Source of the DNA: Candidatus Thiodiazotropha sp. (ex Epidulcina cf. delphinae)
GTDB taxonomy: Bacteria; Pseudomonadota; Gammaproteobacteria; Chromatiales; Chromatiaceae
Direction: 5' to 3'
DNA: 40,321 nucleotides
Assembly: GCA_025656455.1 (NCBI GenBank)
Contig: JAHXHS010000047.1
Span: 1-40,321, forward strand
The notes under the pieces were generated by a model. The model saw nothing but the letters and a program-made list of their open reading frames with translations. It did not search any database and was not told where the DNA came from. Below are positions 18,361 through 26,458 of the stretch, piece by piece. Positions within the stretch are counted from its first letter, which is position 1. Every line of letters begins with the position of its first letter. The position numbers and the translations under genes are program-made.

Positions 18361-19215
18361 ATGCGGGTGCTTGCCGTCGGGGTCGCAACCCTGGATATCA
18401 TCAATATCGTCGCAACCTATCCCAGGGAGGACGATGAACTGCGGGCTTCGGCACAGCGCACCGGCCGTGGCGGCAATGCGGCCAATACCCTGGTGGTGTT
18501 GAGCCGGCTGGGTCATGATTGCAGTTGGGCCGGCATGTTGGCGGATGACCCGGCCAGCCATCAGGTCTTGCAGGATCTGCATGAGCACCAAGTGGACACC
18601 CGCTGGGTCTGTGTCTACCCAGGGGGCGTCACCCCGACCTCCTGTATTCTCTCCAGCCAGGCGACAGGTTCGCGCACCATTGTCCACTACCGTGATCTGC
18701 CAGAGTATGAGGCAGCCGATTTTGAGGCGGTCGATCTGGCTGCTTTTGACTGGCTTCACTTTGAAGGGCGGAATGTGCCGTCGTGCGAGGCGATGCTGAA
18801 ACGGGTCAGGCAGGCGCCCCGACCGCCTGCCATCTCCCTGGAGATCGAAAAACCCAGGGAGGGTATCGAGCGACTCCTGTCTTTCGCCGACGTGGCGCTG
18901 CTCTCACGGGCCTATGCCATCGCCCGGGGTTGCGCCGATGCCGAACAGCTATTCAAGCAGGTCAGGCCCCTGGCCGGTTCGGCAGTGCTGTTCGCCGCAT
19001 GGGGTGAGGCTGGGGGGTGGCTGCAGGCAGCCGATGGTGTAAACCACCACCAGCCAGCCTTTCGGCCCCCGGTTGTGGTGGATACCTTGGGTGCCGGGGA
19101 TGTCTTTAATGCAGGGGTGATTCACGGCTTGCTGGAAGGTGGAACGCCTGTCGAGGCGTTAGCCACGGCGGTCCGCCTGGCAGGAGAGAAATGCGGCAGG
19201 CAAGGTCTTTATTAA
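18361..19215 (+). CDS. PfkB-family sugar kinase (ketohexokinase-like)
   Basis: 284 residues of the ribokinase/PfkB fold. GRGGNAANT (about 36-44) is the substrate-side motif, and VVDTLGAGDVFNAG near the C-terminus is the ATP/anion-hole motif with the catalytic Asp. The overall pattern, with a short lid and no long insertions, resembles ketohexokinase-like members; the sugar cannot be told. It begins 134 bases after the coiled-coil gene on the same strand. The final residues and the stop (CTTTATTAA) are formed by the end of palindrome R3, so the natural C-terminus may have been changed by insertion; since the whole domain is present, the enzyme probably still works. Confidence 0.88.
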   Translation: MRVLAVGVATLDIINIVATYPREDDELRASAQRTGRGGNAANTLVVLSRLGHDCSWAGMLADDPASHQVLQDLHEHQVDTRWVCVYPGGVTPTSCILSSQATGSRTIVHYRDLPEYEAADFEAVDLAAFDWLHFEGRNVPSCEAMLKRVRQAPRPPAISLEIEKPREGIERLLSFADVALLSRAYAIARGCADAEQLFKQVRPLAGSAVLFAAWGEAGGWLQAADGVNHHQPAFRPPVVVDTLGAGDVFNAGVIHGLLEGGTPVEALATAVRLAGEKCGRQGLY

Positions 19216-19496
19216 CCCGGCGACCTAATATGTTGCATTCAGCCGATGTGTGCCTGCCTACAGCTTGCGCATCAAAACGCCACTGTAGCACTCCTACAGT
19301 TAGTTTTGATAACGCAGTCTGTAGGCAGGCACACATCGGCCTGCCTTTATTAAATCAATCGGTTAGGGGCTTCAAGCATGGCCTTGCTCTGCGTTGTGGC
19401 TCTTACCAAGGGAGCCAACCCTTGGCTGCGAGCCACGCCTTGATCAAGGCGTGGCTCGCAGCCCTGAATGCAACATATTAGGTCGCCGGGTTAATA
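19210..19496. repeat. tripartite palindromic repeat, copy R3 (287 bp, inverted)
   Basis: The termini TATTAACCCGGCGACC...GGTCGCCGGGTTAATA match R1 and R4, but the inside is in reverse order (hairpin B first, then A), so it lies in the opposite direction. Hairpin B is intact. Hairpin A is altered: 19424-19463 is a 40 bp perfect palindrome with no loop, where R1 and R4 have a different arm. The left end supplies the stop codon of the PfkB gene. Confidence 0.92.
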
Positions 19497-19535
19497 ACCC
19501 GCACTTTTCGGGATTATCCTGCGTGCTACGAGAAA

Positions 19536-19555
19536 GCCGGGCCCTGAGGCCCGGC
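19536..19555 (-). terminator. probable terminator of the small minus-strand gene
   Basis: GCCGGGCC and GGCCCGGC form an 8 bp stem with a CTGA loop, 33 bases past the stop of the 66-residue gene. On the minus strand it is followed by TTTCTCG, a short T-run. Confidence 0.5.
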
Positions 19556-19587
19556 GCTGTGGTGCTCGGAGGAGACGCCTTAGCCCG

Positions 19588-19788
19588 TTAGCTCATGGTT
19601 TCGAGAAAGGCGTTTAGGTCCGCCAGGACCAGCTCGGGCGGAATGTCTCTCTCCTTGCGCGATTCGGGGGTCACCAGCTGCAGTCGCAGCTCGGGAATGG
19701 ATGCAACAGGCGCCACCGATTGAGCGGTTTCGGTCGACTGGACGTATTCGAGAATTTGTCCCGTGCTCATGTCATAAACTGTTCTCAT
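19588..19788 (-). CDS. small protein of unknown function (66 residues)
   Basis: I do not recognise the family. The protein begins MRTVYDMSTGQILEYVQS and is acidic, with two PEL motifs (IPELRLQL and PPELVLADL). No Cys, membrane segment or signal peptide is present in this version. The ATG at 19788 is strongly supported by AGGAGGT six bases upstream; a longer frame from 19809 has nothing comparable. That ribosome site and the hairpin after the stop argue for a real, well-expressed gene. Between 19789 and 20081 there is no other gene; a 6 bp hairpin, GAAACC/GGTTTC, sits at 19903-19920. Confidence 0.65.
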   Translation of the reverse strand: MRTVYDMSTGQILEYVQSTETAQSVAPVASIPELRLQLVTPESRKERDIPPELVLADLNAFLETMS

Positions 19789-20081
19789 GTCGCACCTCCT
19801 GCATCGCATTGTGTATGGGGGTCGCTCTTACTTACTCTAGCGGCGCTGCTTCGGCTAACTTTAGTAGTCACGGATTCTTCTTCCTTATAAAATTTACGCG
19901 GTGAAACCCGGTATGGTTTCATCCCTCTCTGGGAATCGGGCTCAATCTGCGATAAGGCGTCGGTGGCTGAAAAATCAGGATTGATGAACGGTAGAGGTCT
20001 TCAGAGGACAAGGATTATTAGCGGGGTCGCTCCCCAGTGGTATTTGTCCGGGCGGCAAGCCGCATCGGCGTCAGGTTCGGG

Positions 20082-20375
20082 CTATTCAGTGTCCTCGAGG
20101 TTGTCGAGGGGATTGGGCAGAATCTCCCCCGCCGGATGGTCCAGATCGACGCCGTAATCATCCCGGGTGAGGTCGTAGGAACCCGACCAATCTTCCGGGG
20201 GCGCAATCGGCTTGACCTTAAGCTCCCCCCAATCCTCCAGGTCGTACTCCTCGACTGTGCCGTCATAAAACTGCACCTCCACGGTCCCCTCATCAGGATC
20301 GTAGGCAACCACTTCAAGATTATCGCCGTTGATTGTCTTAAACCAGCCGCCGATACGGATTCTTGGTGAGTTCAT
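20082..20375 (-). CDS. small conserved protein, DUF6763-like
   Basis: 97 residues, strongly acidic. The N-terminal segment IRIGGWFKTINGDNLEVVAY followed by VEVQFYDGTVEEYDLEDW looks like a small beta-barrel, and the second half (PPEDWSGSYDLTRDDYG) is flexible and acidic. I recall this pattern from the gammaproteobacterial DUF6763 group, whose role is unknown. The start at 20375 was chosen for GGAG nine bases upstream rather than the in-frame ATG at 20402. It stands alone. Confidence 0.7.
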   Translation of the reverse strand: MNSPRIRIGGWFKTINGDNLEVVAYDPDEGTVEVQFYDGTVEEYDLEDWGELKVKPIAPPEDWSGSYDLTRDDYGVDLDHPAGEILPNPLDNLEDTE

Positions 20376-20535
20376 GCTGTCGCGTCTCCAATTGTCATTC
20401 AAAACGATTATGGCCCTGAAAAAAAGTCTTGACCAATACTATGGATCTTAATTTTAGGGTAAATCGTCTCTTCAGCCTGCACCGGTTGGAAAACGCTTCT
20501 CCTATATTCTCAGTTTTTCCAGTCCGCCTGGTGAG

Positions 20536-21576
20536 TTAAGGACTGGGGTTCGGTTGCTGCCGGTGGATGGTATCGATGCCCTCGAGTATCTCCTCGGAGA
20601 GGTCGAGGTGGACGCTCTCAAGGTCTTCATCCAGTTGCGCCAAGGTGGTGGCGCCGATGATGTTGCTGGTCACAAAGGCACGACTGGTAACGAATGCCAG
20701 GGCCATTTGTGCGGGTTTCAATCCATGTTCCCGGGCCAACTGCACATATTGTAGGGTTGCCTGCTCCGCTTGCGAGGTGGAGTACCGGTTGAAGCGTTGG
20801 TAGCGGGTCAGGCGGGCGCCTGGGGGGCGTTTTCCATCGAGGTACTTTCCCGAGAGGACGCCGAAGGCCATCGGGGAGTAGGCCAGTAAACCACAAGCCT
20901 CCCGGTGGGCGATTTCGGCCAGACCGATCTCGAAGGTTCGGTTCAGCAGGCTGTAAGGGTTCTGGATGCTCACGACTCTCGGTAGGTCATGTTGTTCAGC
21001 GAGGTGCAGGTAGCGCATCAGGCCCCAAGGGGTTTCGTTGGAGACGCCGATATGGCGAATTTTACCAGCCTGCTGCAGCGCATTCAGTACTTCCAGGGTT
21101 TCCAGGATAGGAGTGGCCTGTTCCTCCTGGCGGTGCTTATAGCCGAGTTCGCCAAAGTAATTGGTCGGGCGATCTGGCCAGTGTAGCTGATAGATGTCAA
21201 TGTAATCTGTTCGTAATCGTTGCAGACTCTGCTCCAGTGCGGCCTCGATATTCCATTTGTCAAGGCGCGGTTTGCCGTCCCTCAAGTAGTTCAGCCACTC
21301 GGCCGGGCCGGCAACCTTGGTGGCGAGGATCACTCGATCGCGGCGGCCGGAGCGCGTCAGCCAGCTGCCGATATAGCGTTCGGTCAACCCTTGCGTCTCC
21401 GCGCGGGGGGGAACCGGATACATCTCGGCTGTGTCGATAAAGTTAATGCCGGCATCGAATGCGCGGTCGAGTTGGCCATGGGCCTCGGCTTCGCTGTTTT
21501 GTTCACCGTAGGTCATCGTGCCGAGACAGAGGGCGCTGACTTTGATATTGCAGTGACCGAGCGATCGGTATATCAC
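20536..21576 (-). CDS. tas: aldo/keto reductase, Tas-like
   Basis: 346 residues starting at GTG 21576, the same length as E. coli Tas, with GAGGGG eight bases upstream. An ATG at 21609 would add 11 residues. The NADPH-dependent fold shows its catalytic tetrad: Asp and Tyr in FIDTAEMYPVPPR, Lys in ATKVAGP and His in YQLHWPDRPTNYFG. Long stretches match E. coli Tas closely from memory: LGTMTYGEQNSEAEAHGQLD, HIGVSNETPWGLMRYLHLAE and IQNPYSLLNR. Tas was found as a suppressor of tyrosine auxotrophy; its natural substrate is not certain. Confidence 0.9.
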   Translation of the reverse strand: MIYRSLGHCNIKVSALCLGTMTYGEQNSEAEAHGQLDRAFDAGINFIDTAEMYPVPPRAETQGLTERYIGSWLTRSGRRDRVILATKVAGPAEWLNYLRDGKPRLDKWNIEAALEQSLQRLRTDYIDIYQLHWPDRPTNYFGELGYKHRQEEQATPILETLEVLNALQQAGKIRHIGVSNETPWGLMRYLHLAEQHDLPRVVSIQNPYSLLNRTFEIGLAEIAHREACGLLAYSPMAFGVLSGKYLDGKRPPGARLTRYQRFNRYSTSQAEQATLQYVQLAREHGLKPAQMALAFVTSRAFVTSNIIGATTLAQLDEDLESVHLDLSEEILEGIDTIHRQQPNPSP

Positions 21577-21659
21577 GGGGCTTCCCCTCTGTTTGGGTAG
21601 TTCAATCAAGCGGCTGTCAGGATATCTGGTACCGCAATAGCTTAAAGGATACCAAAGAG

Positions 21660-22325
21660 ATGGAGCTGGATGGGGGTCTTTTTTCCGCTACGCTGCTGTG
21701 GTGGCTGGCTGGGCTGTGCGCTGTGGTGATGCTGTATGCGTTGTGGCTCGCCCCTTGGCGGCGTCTTACCGAGAAGGGGCAACTGCACGTCTTCATGGGC
21801 GCCGTGGTGGCGCTGATCGTACTTTGGCATATGCGTGGCCAACTGCAGCCCGGTCTGTCGTTTCATCTACTCGGCGTGACCGCGATCACCCTGATGTTCG
21901 GCTGGTCGATGGCCATCATCATCGCCAGTCTCGCCCTGTTCGCGGTGAGTCTGAATGCCGGTTACGGTTGGCAGGGTTATGTGGTGAGTTTTTTAACCGT
22001 TGCATTGGTGCCGATCACTCTCTCCCAGTGCTCCCTGGTGTTGGTGCGTTCCTGGCTGCCCAGGCACTTTTTCGTGTATGTCCTGGGAAACGGCTTTTTT
22101 ACCGCCTGGCTGGTCGGCTATGCCAGTGGCTATCTGGCGATGCAACTGCTGGTCTACAGCGGCGCCTACAGCATGGCCGAGTTGCAGATGACGATTATGC
22201 CGTTTTTCCCATTGATGTTCTTTCCCGAAGCCTTGGTGAACGGCTGGGTGATCACCATGATGGTGGTCTTCTTTCCCGCCTGGGTCTACTCCTTCAGCGA
22301 TGAGCAGTACATTCACGGTAAATGA
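21660..22325 (+). CDS. CbiM-like energy-coupling factor permease domain protein
   Basis: 221 residues with about six membrane segments (around 8-28, 42-58, 70-88, 93-125, 135-165 and 180-215). It resembles the stand-alone predicted membrane proteins related to CbiM, which in cobalt and nickel transporters forms the substrate-binding membrane subunit. The terminal segment MTIMPFFPLMFFPEALVNGW is the most typical part. The N-terminal Met-His metal-binding pattern of true CbiM is absent, and no energising ATPase is near, so the substrate is unknown. The gene is divergent from tas; the start has only AAGAG before it. Confidence 0.75.
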   Translation: MELDGGLFSATLLWWLAGLCAVVMLYALWLAPWRRLTEKGQLHVFMGAVVALIVLWHMRGQLQPGLSFHLLGVTAITLMFGWSMAIIIASLALFAVSLNAGYGWQGYVVSFLTVALVPITLSQCSLVLVRSWLPRHFFVYVLGNGFFTAWLVGYASGYLAMQLLVYSGAYSMAELQMTIMPFFPLMFFPEALVNGWVITMMVVFFPAWVYSFSDEQYIHGK

Positions 22326-22327
22326 TC

Positions 22328-22468
22328 AGTGCCTACCCGAAAATATGAGAATTTCTCTCGCAAAGACGCTAAGCTCGCTAAGGTAAAAAATTCAGGTTAA
22401 AAATCCAGAAGTGATAACTTTGCGATCTTGGCGTCTTTGCGAGAGTTTTTTCTTTCTTGACGCACACT
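22328..22468. repeat. 142 bp family palindromic repeat, copy 2
   Basis: The internal 15 bp pair is identical to copy 1 (CTCTCGCAAAGACGC at 22355-22369 and its complement at 22431-22445). The outer ends (AGTGCCTACC and GACGCACACT) have decayed. Length is 141 bases against 142. It begins two bases after a gene, as copy 1 does. Confidence 0.8.
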
Positions 22469-22526
22469 CGTTATACCTGGAGCACTCGGATACAGGTTGA
22501 ATGGCAATGCATAAAGAGGTAAGCCT

Positions 22527-23336
22527 TTGAGTTGGTGGGGAAAGCTGGTAGGTGGCGCATTTGGTTTCATGCTCGGCGGGCCATTGGGCGCGGTGCTGGG
22601 CGCTGCCTTGGGCCATCGTTTCGACAAGGGTCTGCAGGGACTCCCTGAAGAGCGGGTCAGTTGGGGACCGGGGGATCAGGAACGGGTCCAGACCGCCTTT
22701 TTTACCGCCACATTCTCAGTCATGGGGCATCTGGCAAAGGCCGACGGCCGTGTCTCACCCGATGAGATCAGGTTGGCCGAGTCGTTGATGGTGCAGATGT
22801 CGCTCTCTGCCGAGATGCGCAAAACGGCAATCCGTCTGTTCAATGAGGGCAAGTCAGACGGCTTTCCCCTGGATGAGGTGGTGGAGCAGTTTCGACGGGA
22901 GTGCCATCGTCGCCAGACCCTAATCCAGATGTTTCTGGAGATCCAGATCCAGGCCGCCTATGCCGACGGAAGCATGGACGAGGTGGAGAGGTCTCTGCTG
23001 CTGCACATCTGCGGTTTGCTGAATATCTCCGAATTCACCTTTCAGCGGCTTGAACGGATGGTGCGGGCCCAGACCCACTACGCCGGCGGCGGGGAGCGGG
23101 CTCCATCCCGGACGAAGACCCTTTCGCTGGACGATGCCTACGCTATCCTCAGTGTTTCGCCAAACGCCTCCGACAAAGCGGTCAAGCGGGCCTATCGGCG
23201 CCTGATCAGCCAACACCACCCGGACAAACTGGTCTCCAAGGGCCTGCCCGAGGAGATGATGAAAATGGCAGCGCAAAAGACCGATGAGATCAAGAAGGCC
23301 TATGAGCGTGTCAAAGAGACCCGAAGTATGGCCTGA
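22527..23336 (+). CDS. djlA: DjlA-type membrane co-chaperone
   Basis: 269 residues. The N-terminus has a glycine-rich membrane segment (FGFMLGGPLGAVLGAALG), as in DjlA. Residues about 55-185 are a TerB-like helical domain (HLAKADGRVSPDEIRLAE). The C-terminal J domain (about 200-265) carries the essential HPD in ISQHHPDKLVSKGLP. DjlA stimulates DnaK near the inner membrane. The start is TTG at 22527 with GAGGT seven bases upstream; it gives MSWWGKLVG, the usual beginning. Palindromic repeats lie on both sides, so it is probably transcribed alone. Confidence 0.93.
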   Translation: MSWWGKLVGGAFGFMLGGPLGAVLGAALGHRFDKGLQGLPEERVSWGPGDQERVQTAFFTATFSVMGHLAKADGRVSPDEIRLAESLMVQMSLSAEMRKTAIRLFNEGKSDGFPLDEVVEQFRRECHRRQTLIQMFLEIQIQAAYADGSMDEVERSLLLHICGLLNISEFTFQRLERMVRAQTHYAGGGERAPSRTKTLSLDDAYAILSVSPNASDKAVKRAYRRLISQHHPDKLVSKGLPEEMMKMAAQKTDEIKKAYERVKETRSMA

Positions 23337-23421
23337 GTCCTACCAGAAACACCGAAAAAATATAACGCAGAGATCGCAATGAAACGCAAAGTGCGCAAAG
23401 AATTTAGCGATATCAATCTAT

Positions 23422-23706
23422 TATTAACCCGGCACCCTAATAGGTTGCGTTCAGGGCTTCAAGAATGCCCTTGATCAAGGCGTGGCTCGCTGGCAAGGGT
23501 GATTCCCTTGGCAAGAGCCACAACGCCGAGCGAGGGCATTCTTGAAGCCCCCAACAGATTGATTTAATAAAGACAGGTCGCTGTGTGCCAGCCTACAGAC
23601 TGCGTTATCAAAACTTGCTGTAGGAGTGCTACAGCGGCGTTTTGATGCCTTGCTGTAGGCTGGCGCACAGCGACTGAACGCAACCTATTAGGGTGCCGGG
23701 TTAATA
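23422..23706. repeat. tripartite palindromic repeat, copy R4 (285 bp)
   Basis: Same orientation as R1. Termini TATTAACCCGGCACCC...GGGTGCCGGGTTAATA, then hairpins A and B. It differs from R1 at paired positions on both arms: CAAGAATGCCC/GGGCATTCTTG replaces CAAGCCTGCCC/GGGCAGGCTTG, and GCCAGCC/GGCTGGC replaces GCCTGCC/GGCAGGC. It fills most of the 409-base gap between the convergent djlA and hydrolase genes. Confidence 0.92.
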
Positions 23707-23745
23707 GTTTTGCGTTTCTCAGCGTGCTTTGCGGTTATAAAGCGC

Positions 23746-24558
23746 TTATAGCTTAGGGGTTTGGGTAGCGGAAACCGCCGTTCGTCTCAGCCATGCGCGA
23801 ATACGGGTGACCAGATGGTCCTGCAGTCCTTTGAAGAAATGATCCGCCCCCGCCACCCTATCTTGCCGGTACTCTGCCCGAGGATTTTTTGCAGCGGCGG
23901 CGCGTCGGGCGGCGGCGCTGCCGGTGACCGATGCCAGATCACGACTGCCGTACAGATCGAGGATGGGGATCTCAAGGCCTGCCATGGCCTGGTAGACCGG
24001 GTCCCGCTCATTATCCTGCGCCATGGAGAGTCCGATTGCGACAATCCCGCGGAGGTCTTGCGACGGTCGGCTTGTCGCATGGTTCAAAGCCATGGTCGCC
24101 CCCAGGCCATGCCCGACAAATACCAGGTTTTCGATCTGTCGGTTAGCGAGGTAGTCGATGGCCGCCTGGATGCGTGGCGAGGCCTCCGTCAACAGCGCCT
24201 GCAAGGCATCCAAGTCCGGCGGATCATCGCTGACCGGCATCTGTAGCGATAGACTGTCCCAGCCATTTGATGCAAGTTGGCGTCTCAGGGGGTTGATGAC
24301 CTCATGCCAATCAGCATGGGTCCCCCTGTCGTGCAGCAGGAGTGCGCCTCCATGACGTTTCGGCGCCGTGGTCTCGTTGAGAATGGCGAGAAAGCGCCCT
24401 GTTCCCGTTTCCAACCACACGGCTTTTCCCTGCAGGGTCGGCCTATCTATCGCCACGGCGATACGCTGTTCCATGCTTAAGTTGGAAGCTTGAGCCGCCG
24501 GCGCCAGATAGGCGAGCAGCAGCAGTATCAAACGCATCTGAGTGGCGGTGTTGTGCAT
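23746..24558 (-). CDS. DUF3530-like secreted alpha/beta hydrolase
   Basis: 270 residues from the ATG at 24558 with a signal peptide (QMRLILLLLAYLAPAAQA). The hydrolase-like core has GALLLHDRGTHADW (oxyanion region), FVGHGLGATMAL at the nucleophile elbow, and later Asp (LDLYGSRD) and His (GADHFFKGL). At the elbow the expected Ser in G-x-S-x-G is Gly (GHGLG), so activity is doubtful. The family is common in gammaproteobacteria and has no assigned role. A much longer frame from 24759 would overlap the promoter region of rpe and lacks a ribosome site; the chosen start lacks one too. Confidence 0.8.
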   Translation of the reverse strand: MHNTATQMRLILLLLAYLAPAAQASNLSMEQRIAVAIDRPTLQGKAVWLETGTGRFLAILNETTAPKRHGGALLLHDRGTHADWHEVINPLRRQLASNGWDSLSLQMPVSDDPPDLDALQALLTEASPRIQAAIDYLANRQIENLVFVGHGLGATMALNHATSRPSQDLRGIVAIGLSMAQDNERDPVYQAMAGLEIPILDLYGSRDLASVTGSAAARRAAAAKNPRAEYRQDRVAGADHFFKGLQDHLVTRIRAWLRRTAVSATQTPKL

Positions 24559-24747
24559 TGGGTTGAATGTAGCCGATTCGGGGCAGGTGGTCATCCTTAG
24601 GGCCCTAAAATCACCGATAGGGTAGCTGAAAACAGCGGCACTTTGGGGTAAAGTGGCCTCCCTTTTGACAATTGGGCGTGAAACCGGGGTTTCCGCCTGG
24701 CCTCGAGCCACTCCCGGCGAGGGGTAGAACAGTAGGAGATGAGAAAC

Positions 24748-25440
24748 ATGGCCCGTCAATCCGATAAGATCGCACCTTCCATTTTATCCGCGGATTTCGC
24801 CAAGCTGGGTGAAGAGGTGGATAACGTCCTCGCCTCAGGTGCCGAGATCGTTCATTTTGACGTCATGGACAACCATTACGTACCCAACCTGACCATCGGT
24901 CCGTTGGTCTGCGAGGCCCTGCGCAAGCACGGCGTGACCGCCGAAATCGATGTTCACATGATGGTCAAGCCGGTGGATCGCATCATTCCCGATTTCGCCA
25001 AGGCCGGCGCGACTTACATCACCTTCCATCCGGAGGCCTCCGGGCACGTCGACCGCAGCCTGCAACTGATCCGCAACGAGGGTTGCAAATCCGGTCTGGT
25101 CTTCAACCCGGCCACACCGCTCTCCCATCTCGATTACGTGCTCGACAAGGTCGATATGATCTTGCTGATGTCGGTCAACCCCGGTTTCGGCGGACAGAGC
25201 TTCATCCCCGCCACCATGGACAAGTTGCGCCAATGCCGGAAGCTGATCGACGATTCTGGGCTGGATATCCGTCTTGAGATAGACGGCGGTGTCAAGGTCG
25301 ACAATATCGCCGAGATCAAGGCCGCCGGCGCCGATACCTTCGTTGCGGGATCGGGGATATTCAGTTTCCCCGAAGCGGGTGATGCTAACCGCTACGATAC
25401 CATCGTCGGTAAAATGAAGGCGGAACTGGCCAAGGTTTGA
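24748..25440 (+). CDS. rpe: ribulose-phosphate 3-epimerase
   Basis: 230 residues. It interconverts ribulose 5-phosphate and xylulose 5-phosphate in the pentose phosphate and Calvin cycles. Family motifs are in order: APSILSADFAKLGEEV, VHFDVMDNHYVPNLTIGP (catalytic Asp and metal ligands), HPEAS, MSVNPGFGGQSFIP and LEIDGGV (second catalytic Asp). The ATG at 24748 is used because AGGAG is nine bases upstream; the in-frame ATG at 24739 lies directly on that site. It heads the rpe-gph-trpE order known from Pseudomonas. Confidence 0.97.
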   Translation: MARQSDKIAPSILSADFAKLGEEVDNVLASGAEIVHFDVMDNHYVPNLTIGPLVCEALRKHGVTAEIDVHMMVKPVDRIIPDFAKAGATYITFHPEASGHVDRSLQLIRNEGCKSGLVFNPATPLSHLDYVLDKVDMILLMSVNPGFGGQSFIPATMDKLRQCRKLIDDSGLDIRLEIDGGVKVDNIAEIKAAGADTFVAGSGIFSFPEAGDANRYDTIVGKMKAELAKV

Positions 25441-25487
25441 ATTGCTTTAATGATAGGTCCGTAAATGAAAGCAAATATTTTTTGAAA

Positions 25488-25561
25488 ATGTAGGGTGCGG
25501 CTTGCCGCACCGTATACGCTTGAATCTACCCTATATTGGTGCGGCAAGCCGCACCCTACAT
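25488..25561. repeat. GTAGGGTGCGG palindromic repeat, copy 1
   Basis: A 24 bp perfect inverted repeat (25488-25511 and 25538-25561) with a 26-base centre, lying between rpe and gph. Each arm also contains its own small hairpin, GGTGCGGCAAGCCGCACC. A second copy lies at 28633-28709. Confidence 0.88.
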
Positions 25562-25616
25562 GTCAAAATAGCATTTGCGGGCTTTTTCTAAAGCCTTCCG
25601 TTTGAGATTACGCGGT

Positions 25617-26294
25617 ATGATTAAGAAACCTGAAATGATCCTCATCGACGTGGACGGCACTCTGGTCGATAGTGTGCCCGATCTGGCCTATTGCGTGGAT
25701 GAGATGATGAAACAGCTCGGCCGCCCGCCCCACGGTGAAGCGAAGGTGCGGGACTGGGTCGGCAACGGAGTGGAGCGCCTGGTGCGCCGGGCGCTGATCG
25801 GCCGGCTCGACGGTGAGCCCGAGGAGACCGATTTCGAACGCGCCTATCCGCTCTTTCTCGACCTCTATGCCGTGAACACCAGCCAGCGTTCGATGCTCTA
25901 TCCCGGTATTCGGGAGGGGCTCGGTTACCTCAAGAACCAGGGCTATCGGCTCGGCTGCGTGACCAACAAGGCAGCACGGTTCACCTTGCCGTTATTGAAG
26001 GACCTGGGAGTGGATAGCGATTTCGAGATCATCATTGCCGGTGACACCCTGCCGAAAAAGAAGCCCGATCCGATGCCTCTGTTGCACGCGGCCAAAAGCC
26101 TGGGCGTGGATCCTGTCGCCGCGTTGATGGTCGGCGACTCCCAGAGCGATGTGAAGGCGGCCCGTGCGGCCGGATTTCAAATTGTCTGTATGAGTTACGG
26201 CTACAATCACGGTGAGGATATCCGCCAGTACAAACCGGATGCTGTCATCGATTCGCTGGTCGAGATCCGTAGCATTTTGGAAAATGCCGCTTGA
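25617..26294 (+). CDS. gph: phosphoglycolate phosphatase
   Basis: 225 residues of the haloacid dehalogenase superfamily. Motif I is IDVDGTLVDS (nucleophile and acid Asp), motif II GCVTNKA, motif III Lys in LPKKKPDP, and motif IV VGDSQSDVKAARAAG. It clears 2-phosphoglycolate, which arises from Rubisco oxygenation and from DNA repair; with cbbQO nearby the first source is plausible. The ATG at 25617 gives the usual N-terminus. A longer frame from 25575 would begin inside the intergenic repeat region and is unlikely. Confidence 0.93.
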   Translation: MIKKPEMILIDVDGTLVDSVPDLAYCVDEMMKQLGRPPHGEAKVRDWVGNGVERLVRRALIGRLDGEPEETDFERAYPLFLDLYAVNTSQRSMLYPGIREGLGYLKNQGYRLGCVTNKAARFTLPLLKDLGVDSDFEIIIAGDTLPKKKPDPMPLLHAAKSLGVDPVAALMVGDSQSDVKAARAAGFQIVCMSYGYNHGEDIRQYKPDAVIDSLVEIRSILENAA

Positions 26295-26352
26295 GCCCTG
26301 ATACGGTTTTCGATTATGGTTGACACCATCGATTAATTCAGAACAACAGCAA

Positions 26353-26409
26353 ATGACCCTGCTTTCACACAACAAGATCTTGATCAACGGCGCGCGATGG
26401 CGTTGGTGA
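26353..26409 (+). CDS. trpL: trp operon leader peptide (attenuation)
   Basis: An 18-codon frame, MTLLSHNKILINGARWRW, ends 49 bases before trpE with two Trp codons (TGG CGT TGG TGA). That is the signature of a tryptophan attenuator. Overlapping short stems are possible just after it (GTTGG/CCAAC across the Trp codons, and CCAAC with GTTTGG followed by TCTTTT), which could switch between pairing states, but they are weak. No good ribosome site is seen before the ATG. Confidence 0.55.
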   Translation: MTLLSHNKILINGARWRW

Positions 26410-26458
26410 CCGCCAACCCCGTGAATTCCGTTGTTTGGTCTTTTGTGTGGAGAGGAAA

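Noticed and set aside
19789..20081. Possible riboswitch upstream of the 66-residue gene
   Set aside because: Only a 6 bp hairpin (19903-19920) was seen; no known riboswitch core could be matched.
8732..23706. The repeated palindromes as a CRISPR array
   Set aside because: Copies are kilobases apart, about 285 bp long and have no regular spacers or cas genes.
26320..26348. TTGACA at 26320-26325 as the trp promoter
   Set aside because: No acceptable -10 box at 16-18 bases, and the leader ATG would follow too closely.
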